Shown here piece after piece: positions 5,501 to 11,078 of a stretch of DNA of 11,078 nt (positions are counted from its first letter, which is position 1; every line of letters starts with the position of its first letter). The notes below the pieces were generated by a model that searched no databases, had not been told where the DNA came from, and saw only the letters and a program-made list of their open reading frames with translations. Made by a program: the position numbers and the translations under genes. The DNA is from Spongiibacteraceae bacterium (lineage in GTDB: Bacteria; Pseudomonadota; Gammaproteobacteria; Pseudomonadales; PIVM01), in contig JAUXDF010000066.1 in the NCBI GenBank assembly GCA_030618505.1, positions 1 to 11,078 of the forward strand, read 5' to 3'.

Positions 5501-7258
5501 ATGTCCGTAAATATCAAAGAATTACTGGGGATGAAATTGATTTGGGGGGCTTCAGTTGGCGCCGCACTGGTTTTTATCTTTATCGGTATTTTATTTTGGG
5601 GTGGTTTTAACTGGGCGATGGAGATGACCAATACAGAGGAGTTTTGTATTGGCTGCCATGAGATGGAAGACAATGTGTACGAAGAATATAAATCGACTGT
5701 GCACTACAGTAACCGCTCCGGTGTGCGAGCCACCTGTCCTGATTGCCATGTGCCCAAGGAGTGGACGTATAAGATCATCCGCAAAATTAAGGCATCCAAT
5801 GAGTTGTGGCACAAGATGCTAGGCACCATTGATACGCGTGAGAAGTTTGAGGCGAAACGCCTGCAGTTGGCAAAAAACGAGTGGGCACGGATGAAAAAAA
5901 CCGATTCTCGTGAGTGTCGTAACTGTCACAACTTTGAATATATGAGTTCCCCGCTACAAAAGCCCCGTGCGCGCAAGCAGCATACTAACGCTATGCAACG
6001 TGGTCAGACCTGTATCGATTGTCACAAGGGTATAGCCCACCATGATGTGCGAGACCTGCTAAGTGAAGAGGAGCTTGATGCACTGGAAGCGCCAAACCCT
6101 GAGAGCGCAAAACCAGAAGGCCATTTGCGTGAGGCGATGAATGACTATCAGCGGGCGATGGAAGAAAAAGAGAAAAATGGTGGTAGCAAAGCGCAGAAAT
6201 GTCCTGCATCCAAGGCATCAGCAGCGCCGCTGACTGAGCCCTGTGAAAACCCATCTGATAATGGTGCAGCTGATGTTAGTGCTAGTGCTAGTGCTGGTGG
6301 CTTTGGTCTTGACTGGAGCGCTGCTCCCGAGCGCACTATTACCCTGATGTACCCAGGTAATGCATCGATGGAGTGGATTTTAGGTAAGCGCCATGGTGGT
6401 AAAAATGCTTTTAAAGCCGGAGATCGCTGTACTGATTGTCATGATGAAGAAATGGATGCTGTTGGTGAAAACGTAGTTACTGGTGCTAATAAATATCTTG
6501 AGAAAAAAGAAGGTATTCCAGGTAAGCGCGGTAGCATTCCTGTCAGTGTGCAGGCCTTATACGATGACTCCGACCTTTATCTGAAGTTTCAGTGGCCGGA
6601 TGTGGAGCACGTGGCAATGGCGGATGTTGAGGGAGGCAAAATGGATCCTGAAAACGCCATGAAACTGGCCTTTATGTTTGCCAGTGATGATGTTGAATAT
6701 GCTGCTCAAAGTGGTTGCTGGGGAACCTGCCATCATGATGCTCGCTCAATGCCTGATACGCCAGAGGCGGGTGCTTTAGCTGATATCTCAGCGCGGCTGA
6801 ATGTGGACAATGGTGTAACAAAATACATCAAGGAAAGCCGCAGCAAAATAAACACTAAAACCCGAGGTGGCAAAAAACTCGGTGGCTGGGACAAGTTGCT
6901 GGATGAAGAGGAAATTAAAGCCGCTATGGACGATGGTTTGATAATGGATTTGATCCGTTACAAGAGCGGCAGCAAAACAGTAGAAGACGGTTTTATTCTT
7001 GCTGAGCGTGTAATGGAAGGCGGCCAGGGCGCTGAAGTTAATGCGGTGCTTAGCGGCGGCTACTGGACCGTTGAGGTTAAGCGTAAGCTGCAATCAGATC
7101 AGTTGGGTGATGTCAGCCTTGCGACAGATCAGCTTTACAATTTCGGTTTTGCCATTCATGACGATTACACCAATGCGCGTTTCCATCATGTGTCCTTGGG
7201 TTACAAAATCGGTTTTGATAATGCAGACGCTGAAGTAAATGCAGTGCGCGCTAAATAG
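5501..7258 (+). CDS. nirT: NapC/NirT-type tetraheme cytochrome c fused to a C-terminal heme-binding domain
   Basis: This is a membrane-anchored quinol dehydrogenase expected to pass electrons from the quinol pool to periplasmic nitrite reduction; it is 585 aa from ATG 5501. GTG 5498 is also in frame, but the ATG has GGGGA 7-8 nt upstream. One N-terminal membrane segment (about 13-38) is followed by four c-heme motifs: CIGCH (49-53), CPDCH (79-83), CRNCH (139-143) and CIDCH (171-175), the last followed by KGIAHH as in NapC/NirT. A charged, then Ser/Ala/Gly-rich linker (about 185-275) joins an extra region with CTDCH (310-314) and CWGTCH (406-411, a CX3CH motif). That region resembles the heme-binding domain of cytochrome c-552 and DMSO-reductase-like gamma subunits. 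Stand-alone NirT is about 200 aa, so this is a long fused form. The symbol reflects the N-terminal part and position only. The stop codon lies at the left end of a MITE-like insertion. Confidence 0.85.
   Translation: MSVNIKELLGMKLIWGASVGAALVFIFIGILFWGGFNWAMEMTNTEEFCIGCHEMEDNVYEEYKSTVHYSNRSGVRATCPDCHVPKEWTYKIIRKIKASNELWHKMLGTIDTREKFEAKRLQLAKNEWARMKKTDSRECRNCHNFEYMSSPLQKPRARKQHTNAMQRGQTCIDCHKGIAHHDVRDLLSEEELDALEAPNPESAKPEGHLREAMNDYQRAMEEKEKNGGSKAQKCPASKASAAPLTEPCENPSDNGAADVSASASAGGFGLDWSAAPERTITLMYPGNASMEWILGKRHGGKNAFKAGDRCTDCHDEEMDAVGENVVTGANKYLEKKEGIPGKRGSIPVSVQALYDDSDLYLKFQWPDVEHVAMADVEGGKMDPENAMKLAFMFASDDVEYAAQSGCWGTCHHDARSMPDTPEAGALADISARLNVDNGVTKYIKESRSKINTKTRGGKKLGGWDKLLDEEEIKAAMDDGLIMDLIRYKSGSKTVEDGFILAERVMEGGQGAEVNAVLSGGYWTVEVKRKLQSDQLGDVSLATDQLYNFGFAIHDDYTNARFHHVSLGYKIGFDNADAEVNAVRAK
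6278..6295 (+). repeat. AGTGCT hexamer repeated three times in the linker
   Basis: Three perfect tandem AGTGCT units encode Ser-Ala pairs in the flexible linker between the NapC-like and C-terminal domains. The copy number is multiple-of-three safe, so slippage would change linker length without a frameshift. Confidence 0.7.
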
Positions 7259-7400
7259 TGCCTATTCAGAAATTAGACAAAGAGATCCTGGCCAGCGCAA
7301 ATCTAGCTCCTAGGCCTTTTCAAGGCCTTTAAGTCGCAAGATTTTCGTTGGCCAGGAGCGGACTTAATTTTTCGAAAACTTCCGGCTTCTGGTTAGGCAC
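7258..7400 (+). mobile_element. MITE-like element, copy 1 (core orientation A)
   Basis: A non-coding element of about 143 bp. Its ends are imperfect terminal inverted repeats: GTGCCTATTCAGAA on the left and, on the reverse strand of the right end, GTGCCTAACCAGAA (12 of 14 match). It is flanked by the direct repeat TAAATA (7252-7257 and 7401-7406), extendable to CTAAATAG if the ends are drawn one base further in, as expected for a target-site duplication. Inside are 19-bp inverted arms (7286-7304 and 7339-7357, 17 of 19 match) around a 34-bp core (7305-7338), which carries its own hairpin, AGGCCTT-TTC-AAGGCCT. A second copy starts at 10966. No transposase is encoded. It lies between the nirT-like and cupredoxin genes, and its RNA would fold strongly. 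Confidence 0.8.
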
Positions 7401-7457
7401 TAAATAGTAGATTCGCTGAACTAGAGATTGTCTCAACGTTAATGGGAAATAGTTAAG

Positions 7458-7784
7458 ATGAGAAAATGGTTTTTAGTTCAACTGTATTTTTTGATGTCTG
7501 TATTGTGTTCGACAGCAATGGCGGAGGAAGTTGTTGTTGAACTTTACAAATTTAAATTTATACCGCAGGAGCTTACCGTGAAGGTAGGCACCACAGTGAA
7601 GTGGTACAACAAGGAAAAACGTCAGTACCACAGTGTCTGGTTTAAAGAGCAGGGCGAAGAGCCTGGAGAGTATTTTTTTCCGGAAGAGTCGGTAACAAAA
7701 ACTTTTGATAAGCCGGGCCGTTACCCTTATGTCTGCGAACCCCATGAAAAGAAAATGAAGGGTGTGATTGTCGTTACGAAATAA
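7458..7784 (+). CDS. periplasmic cupredoxin (plastocyanin/amicyanin-like type 1 copper protein)
   Basis: This encodes a 108-aa precursor with a signal peptide (cleavage near AMA-EE, residue 22) and a cupredoxin fold. Type 1 copper ligands are visible: His58 (QYHSV), then Cys93, His96 and Met100 in YVCEPHEKKMKG. The Cys-X2-His-X3-Met loop lies between that of amicyanin (X2) and that of plastocyanin or pseudoazurin (X4). It probably shuttles electrons in the periplasm, plausibly to NirS, a role that azurin, pseudoazurin or cytochrome c551 has in other denitrifiers. Only a weak SD precedes ATG 7458. The upstream space is filled by the MITE-like element, so transcription presumably continues from the nirT-like gene. 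Partner and redox role are inferred. Confidence 0.88.
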   Translation: MRKWFLVQLYFLMSVLCSTAMAEEVVVELYKFKFIPQELTVKVGTTVKWYNKEKRQYHSVWFKEQGEEPGEYFFPEESVTKTFDKPGRYPYVCEPHEKKMKGVIVVTK

Positions 7785-7872
7785 TTAGGCAGCATTTGGT
7801 GCTTTGTAGTTGAGCAATAAGACAGAAGTGTGTGGGAGTTTATCAGTGAAGGCAGGTAGGTTAACAGCGGGT

Positions 7873-8226
7873 ATGAATGGTAAATATTTCAACCTAATAT
7901 TTCTTGCTGCTGTCTGCTTGAGTCTGCCTTATGTGAGTGCCCATGCGATGGCACAAACGATTGATGAGGCGCGTCAGCAGGAATTGCTGCATTTACTGCG
8001 TCAGGATTGTGGTTCCTGCCATGGCATGACTTTAAAAGGAGGTTTAGGCCCGGCTTTAACGCCCGAGGCACTAGAGGGGAAGCCGAATGACTATTTGCGC
8101 GATACCATAATTCTGGGTCGCCCAGAACAGGCTATGCCACCTTGGCAAGGCATTCTAAGTGAGGATGAAGTGAGCTGGTTGGTTGAACAAATGAAAACGG
8201 GATTAAATGACGGTGAGTCAAAATAA
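7873..8226 (+). CDS. nirC: NirC-type small periplasmic cytochrome c
   Basis: A 117-aa precursor with a hydrophobic signal peptide (about 8-27, cleavage near AHA-MA) and one c-heme site, CGSCH at 46-50. The stretch QDCGSCHGMTLKGGLGPALT is characteristic of the NirC/cytochrome c55X family. AMPPW downstream gives a likely methionine axial ligand. NirC is a monoheme carrier found in nir clusters and thought to supply electrons to NirS or to heme d1 maturation. The frame is open back to TTG 7810, but the signal peptide is normal only from ATG 7873; AGGTAGG lies about 12 nt upstream of it. Its stop overlaps the nirF start by one base (TAATG), so the two are translationally coupled. Confidence 0.87.
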   Translation: MNGKYFNLIFLAAVCLSLPYVSAHAMAQTIDEARQQELLHLLRQDCGSCHGMTLKGGLGPALTPEALEGKPNDYLRDTIILGRPEQAMPPWQGILSEDEVSWLVEQMKTGLNDGESK

Positions 8227-9443
8227 TGCGTAAGTTTACCGCTCTGCTAATGGTGTTGTTGCTAAGTGCATGTGCCAGTGCGCCAGTAAAAGACGCACCG
8301 TTAAAAGCAGAACTAAAAGGTACCGGTGACCTGGGCTTGGTAATCGAGCGGGCCAGTGGTTCTATTCAGTTGGTTGAAACTACGGGCAATACTATTTACG
8401 GCACCGTCGATGGTCTGGGTGATCTTTCCCATGCTTCAGCCGTTTATTCACGTGATGAGCGTTTTGCCTACATTTTTGGTCGTGACGGTGGGCTAAGTCG
8501 AATAGATATGCTGGCAGAAAAGATTACCCATCGTGTTATTCAATCAGGTAACAGTATTGGTGGGGCAATTTCCCAGGATGGCGCATTGGTGGCGGTATCC
8601 AACTACACCCCCGGTGGGGTGAAAGTTTTCCGTAGTGATAATCTTGAATTGGTATTTGATCTGGCTGCTAATTATGAGGGAAGTAATACTGGCTCAAAAG
8701 TAGTCGGGTTGGTGGATGCGCCAGGACAGAAATTTGTTTTTAGTCTGTTTGATGCTGGAGAAATATGGATTGCAGATTTTTCAGAAAATTCGGCTGAGGG
8801 GAAGAGTGAAAGTAATCCAGTAATTACCAAATTTAAAAATATTGGTAGCAAACCCTATGATGGGCTGATTACTCCGGATGGACGTTATTATATTGCCGGC
8901 CTTTTTGGTGAAGATGGTTTGGCTTTGCTGGATCTGTGGCATCCAGAAAAAGGCGTAAGGAAAATTCTACCCAACTATGGCAGGGGCGAGCAGCGTTTAC
9001 CCGTGTATAAAATGCCCCACCTGGAAGGTTGGGCAGTTGCCGGCAATAAGGCCTATATCCCCGCCGTGGGTCGCCATGAGGTACTGGTGGTCGATATGCA
9101 AAGCTGGCAACAGATTGGTGCAATCGCCGTTCACGGTCAGCCGATATTTGTTATGGCGCGTCCCGATGGGCGCCAGGTCTGGGTTAATTTTGCCTACCCT
9201 CGCAATGGTGTTGTGCAGGTGATCAATACCGAAAGTGATGCCTTGGTAAAAACATTGGAGCCTGGAAAAACGGTTTTGCATATGGAATTTACTCCCCGTG
9301 GTGAGCGGGTGTGGGTTTCGGTGCGTGATGACAATAAAGTGATTGTCTATGATACCGCAAGCCTGTCAGAGCGAGCGTTGTTAGATGCCAGCAGTCCCAG
9401 TGGTATTTTCTTTGCCAGTCGCGCTCATAGGATAGGTCTGTAG
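8226..9443 (+). CDS. nirF: NirF, heme d1 biosynthesis lipoprotein
   Basis: A 405-aa protein related to the d1 propeller domain of NirS and needed for heme d1 assembly in the periplasm; the exact reaction it carries out is not settled. It starts with a lipoprotein signal, MRKFTALLMVLLLSAC, with the lipidated Cys at 16, consistent with membrane-anchored NirF in Pseudomonas. The rest is an all-beta propeller. Typical features are repeated DG turns (SQDGALVAVS, TPDGRYYIAG, RPDGRQVWVNF) and the C-terminal block HMEFTPRGERVWVSVRDDNKVIVYD, which parallels the NirS C terminus, then SGIFFASRAHRIGL. It overlaps nirC by one base and is followed by a 55-nt gap before nirD. The gene appears complete. Confidence 0.94.
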   Translation: MRKFTALLMVLLLSACASAPVKDAPLKAELKGTGDLGLVIERASGSIQLVETTGNTIYGTVDGLGDLSHASAVYSRDERFAYIFGRDGGLSRIDMLAEKITHRVIQSGNSIGGAISQDGALVAVSNYTPGGVKVFRSDNLELVFDLAANYEGSNTGSKVVGLVDAPGQKFVFSLFDAGEIWIADFSENSAEGKSESNPVITKFKNIGSKPYDGLITPDGRYYIAGLFGEDGLALLDLWHPEKGVRKILPNYGRGEQRLPVYKMPHLEGWAVAGNKAYIPAVGRHEVLVVDMQSWQQIGAIAVHGQPIFVMARPDGRQVWVNFAYPRNGVVQVINTESDALVKTLEPGKTVLHMEFTPRGERVWVSVRDDNKVIVYDTASLSERALLDASSPSGIFFASRAHRIGL

Positions 9444-9498
9444 ATAGTGATCATTAGTTATAGTTTGTTTTTGTTCTTGGAAATTTTAGCTGGATTAG

Positions 9499-9969
9499 AT
9501 GATGAATGAATTAAGCCAGAAACTGATTGATCGTTACCAGAAAGGTTTTCCGCTGAGTTCGCGTCCGTATCTGACCATGGCCGATGAGCTGGGTGTGACT
9601 GAGACGCAAGTGTTGGAAAGTCTTGCCGAGATGAAAAGCGAAAAAATTATCACCCGTGTTGGTCCCGTTTTTGATCATCGAAAAGCGGGTGCGTCAACTC
9701 TGGTGGCGATGTCTGTGCCGCAGGAGCAGCTGAATAAAGTGGCCGAAAAAGTAAACAGTTTTGCGGGCGTCAACCATAACTATGCCCGTGAGCACCATTA
9801 CAATCTCTGGTTTGTAGTAACCGCTAAAAATCAAAAAATGTTAGAACAAACAATCGTCGAAATAGAAAATGCAACCGGCTACTCCTCGATGCCTTTACCG
9901 ATGGAGAGATCATTCCATATCGATTTGGGTTTTAAGATAGATTGGGAGAAGAATAAATGTCACAACTAG
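9499..9969 (+). CDS. nirD: siroheme decarboxylase subunit, NirD-type
   Basis: A 156-aa Lrp/AsnC-fold protein of the AhbA/AhbB/NirDLGH family, which decarboxylates siroheme to 12,18-didecarboxysiroheme in heme d1 synthesis. The N-terminal winged-helix-like half (about 1-60, with GFPLSSRPY and RVGPVFDHRKAG) is followed by the family core NHNYAREHHYNLWFVV (about 92-107) and PLPMERSFHIDLGF near the end. The name NirD rather than NirG, NirL or NirH rests on its place right after nirF, as in Pseudomonas; sequence alone does not settle the paralogue. ATG 9499 and ATG 9502 are both possible starts. The end overlaps nirL by 13 bp. Confidence 0.87.
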   Translation: MMNELSQKLIDRYQKGFPLSSRPYLTMADELGVTETQVLESLAEMKSEKIITRVGPVFDHRKAGASTLVAMSVPQEQLNKVAEKVNSFAGVNHNYAREHHYNLWFVVTAKNQKMLEQTIVEIENATGYSSMPLPMERSFHIDLGFKIDWEKNKCHN

Positions 9970-10490
9970 GATTGAATGCGCAGTTAAGCAGTAGTCAGCA
10001 GGAGATTTTAAAGCTCGCGATACAGGACGGTTTGCCCCTGACCTCCCAGCCCTATCAAACCATAGCGATGGCTCTGGGTGTGGCGGAAGAATCAGTGATA
10101 GCTACTTTGCAGGACTGGAATGATAGCGGTTTAATCAAGCGCTTTGGTTTGGTGGTTAATCATCGCCGTGTTGGCTATCGAGCCAATGCGATGGTGGTCT
10201 GGGATGTGCCTGATGAGACGATAGAACATATTGCCGGACATTTTACTCGCGCAGAAGAAGTTACCCTGTGCTATCAGCGCCCTCGTATGTTGCCAAAATG
10301 GCGTTATAACTTGTTTTGCATGATACACGGCATGGATCGTGGCACTGTCTTAGGACAGATCGCCAGCCTTGTAGAGCGACATCAACTGGAGCATATCCCC
10401 CGCGATATTCTTTTTAGCTACAAACAATTTAAACAATGCGGTGGACAGTTCGCTGGTAGCGCGCTGCCAGCTGGGGTGTCTCTTGGCTAA
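9957..10490 (+). CDS. nirL: siroheme decarboxylase subunit, NirL/NirH-type
   Basis: A 177-aa paralogue of the same family and the more divergent partner type. An N-terminal helix-turn-helix-like part with GLPLTSQPYQTIA (about 25-37) and KRFGLVVNHRRVGY is followed by the signature CYQRPR (105-110) and WRYNLFCMIHG (about 115-125), the hallmark of the NirL/NirH (AhbB-like) branch. Siroheme decarboxylases work as heteromers of one AhbA-like and one AhbB-like chain, so it probably pairs with the preceding NirD. The start at 9957 has a good SD (GGGAGAAG) and lies inside the nirD coding end. The assignment to NirL over NirH follows gene order. Confidence 0.85.
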   Translation: MSQLGLNAQLSSSQQEILKLAIQDGLPLTSQPYQTIAMALGVAEESVIATLQDWNDSGLIKRFGLVVNHRRVGYRANAMVVWDVPDETIEHIAGHFTRAEEVTLCYQRPRMLPKWRYNLFCMIHGMDRGTVLGQIASLVERHQLEHIPRDILFSYKQFKQCGGQFAGSALPAGVSLG

Positions 10491-10491
10491 G

Positions 10492-10962
10492 ATGGCGGAA
10501 AAAGATGCGACTGTTGAACTCGATGCCGTTGATCGCCAGATCATTAATGAGTTGCAACGAGGTTTTCCTATCGTAGAGGAGCCTTATAAAGTTGCTGCTC
10601 AACAATTTGGTATAGAAGAAAATGAGTTGATAGCCCGTCTGCAGAACTTATTGGATGAGGGAGTACTGAGTCGCTTTGGGCCAATGTATCACGCCGAAAA
10701 AATGGGCGGAGGTTTGAGTCTGGCAGCGATGAAGATTCCCGCGAAAGATTATGAAAGGGTTGTTGAGCAAGTGAATTCCTTTGATGAGATCGCCCATAAT
10801 TACGCCCGTGATCATCAATTGAATATGTGGTTTGTGGTGGCAACAGAAACGCCTGAAGAGGTTGCTCGGGTGATTCATTCAATCGAGCAGAAAACAGGTT
10901 TCCCTGTATTTAATATGCCCAAGGAAAAAGAGTTTTTTGTAGGTTTGCATTTTTCTGTGTAG
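10492..10962 (+). CDS. nirG: siroheme decarboxylase subunit, NirG-type
   Basis: A 156-aa third family member of the AhbA-like branch, closely resembling the NirD-type protein: RGFPIVEEPYKVAA (about 23-36), SRFGPMYHAEKMGGG (about 60-74), HNYARDHQLNMWFVVA (about 102-117) and the end NMPKEKEFFVGLHF. ATG 10492 begins one base after the nirL stop, which suggests coupling; a longer frame opening with GTG at 10441 would lie largely within nirL and is not favoured. Its stop TAG is three bases before the second MITE-like element. A NirH partner and NirJ are expected further downstream, outside the window. Confidence 0.85.
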   Translation: MAEKDATVELDAVDRQIINELQRGFPIVEEPYKVAAQQFGIEENELIARLQNLLDEGVLSRFGPMYHAEKMGGGLSLAAMKIPAKDYERVVEQVNSFDEIAHNYARDHQLNMWFVVATETPEEVARVIHSIEQKTGFPVFNMPKEKEFFVGLHFSV

Positions 10963-10965
10963 TTA

Positions 10966-11078
10966 GTGCCCATCCAGAAATTAGACAAAGAGATCCTGGC
11001 CAACGCAAATCTTGCGACTTAAAGGCCTTGAAAAGGCCTAGGAGCTAGATTTGCGTTGGCCAGGAGCGGACTTAATTT
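10966..11078 (+). mobile_element. MITE-like element, copy 2 (core orientation B), cut by the window end
   Basis: The same element as at 7258-7400 and the same way round, with outer bases matching copy 1 except for four substitutions. The 34-bp core (11013-11046) is the exact reverse complement of the copy 1 core. The 19-bp arms (10994-11012 and 11047-11065) are a perfect inverted repeat (TCCTGGCCAACGCAAATCT). About 30 bp, including the right terminal repeat, should lie beyond the window. It begins 4 nt after the nirG stop codon. Confidence 0.85.

Noticed and set aside
7258..7400. The palindromic element after the nirT-like gene as an ordinary intrinsic terminator
   Set aside because: There is no T-run directly after the main stem, a second copy occurs elsewhere, and the terminal inverted repeats with flanking duplication fit a MITE better.
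10441..10491. GTG start giving nirG an extra 17 residues
   Set aside because: It would overlap nirL by 50 bp. The ATG at 10492, next to the nirL stop, gives the usual family length and N terminus.

Overview
The window is a denitrification island: the nitrite-reductase (nir) locus of a probable marine or aquatic gammaproteobacterium. The assignment rests on moderate to low GC content, Pseudomonas-type gene order (nirS, nirT-like, nirC, nirF, nirD, nirL, nirG) and a NorR close to the gammaproteobacterial form. It is inferred from protein character only; there is no rRNA or other marker gene here.

Layout. Bases 1-213 hold nothing recognisable. On the minus strand lie a small putative outer-membrane beta-barrel gene (214-909) and norR (977-2569), the NO-sensing sigma-54 activator. 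A regulatory region of about 700 bp separates norR from nirS (3268-4902), the cytochrome cd1 nitrite reductase, which ends in a strong intrinsic terminator (4928-4962). A second intergenic region of about 540 bp follows. Then comes a plus-strand operon: a NapC/NirT-type tetraheme quinol dehydrogenase fused to an extra heme-binding domain (5501-7258), a cupredoxin (7458-7784), a NirC-type cytochrome c (7873-8226), the lipoprotein NirF (8226-9443), and three siroheme-decarboxylase paralogues, nirD (9499-9969), nirL (9957-10490) and nirG (10492-10962). The rest of the pathway (nirH, nirJ, nirE, nirN) presumably lies outside the window.

How the genes work together. The NirT-like protein would take electrons from quinol and pass them, through the cupredoxin and/or NirC, to periplasmic NirS, which reduces nitrite to NO. 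NirD, NirL, NirG and NirF make the heme d1 that NirS needs. NorR senses the NO produced.

Two observations stand out. First, nirS and the nirT-like operon each have a GTTGTC-N5-GACAMC-type inverted repeat, counted on one strand or the other, that fits the known NorR core GT-N7-AC. Each repeat sits exactly 83 bp upstream of a GG-N10-GC sigma-54 promoter, and a third such repeat lies in the norR leader. This suggests direct NO/NorR/sigma-54 feed-forward control of nitrite reductase itself, rather than only of NO-detoxification genes. FNR/DNR-like boxes occur at similar places upstream of both NorR boxes. Second, two copies of a MITE-like element of about 143 bp sit right at the stop codons of the nirT-like gene and nirG. 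They are the same way round, but their central 34 bp, bounded by 19-bp inverted arms, is exactly inverted between the copies. This is the signature of an invertible or hairpin-flipping module.
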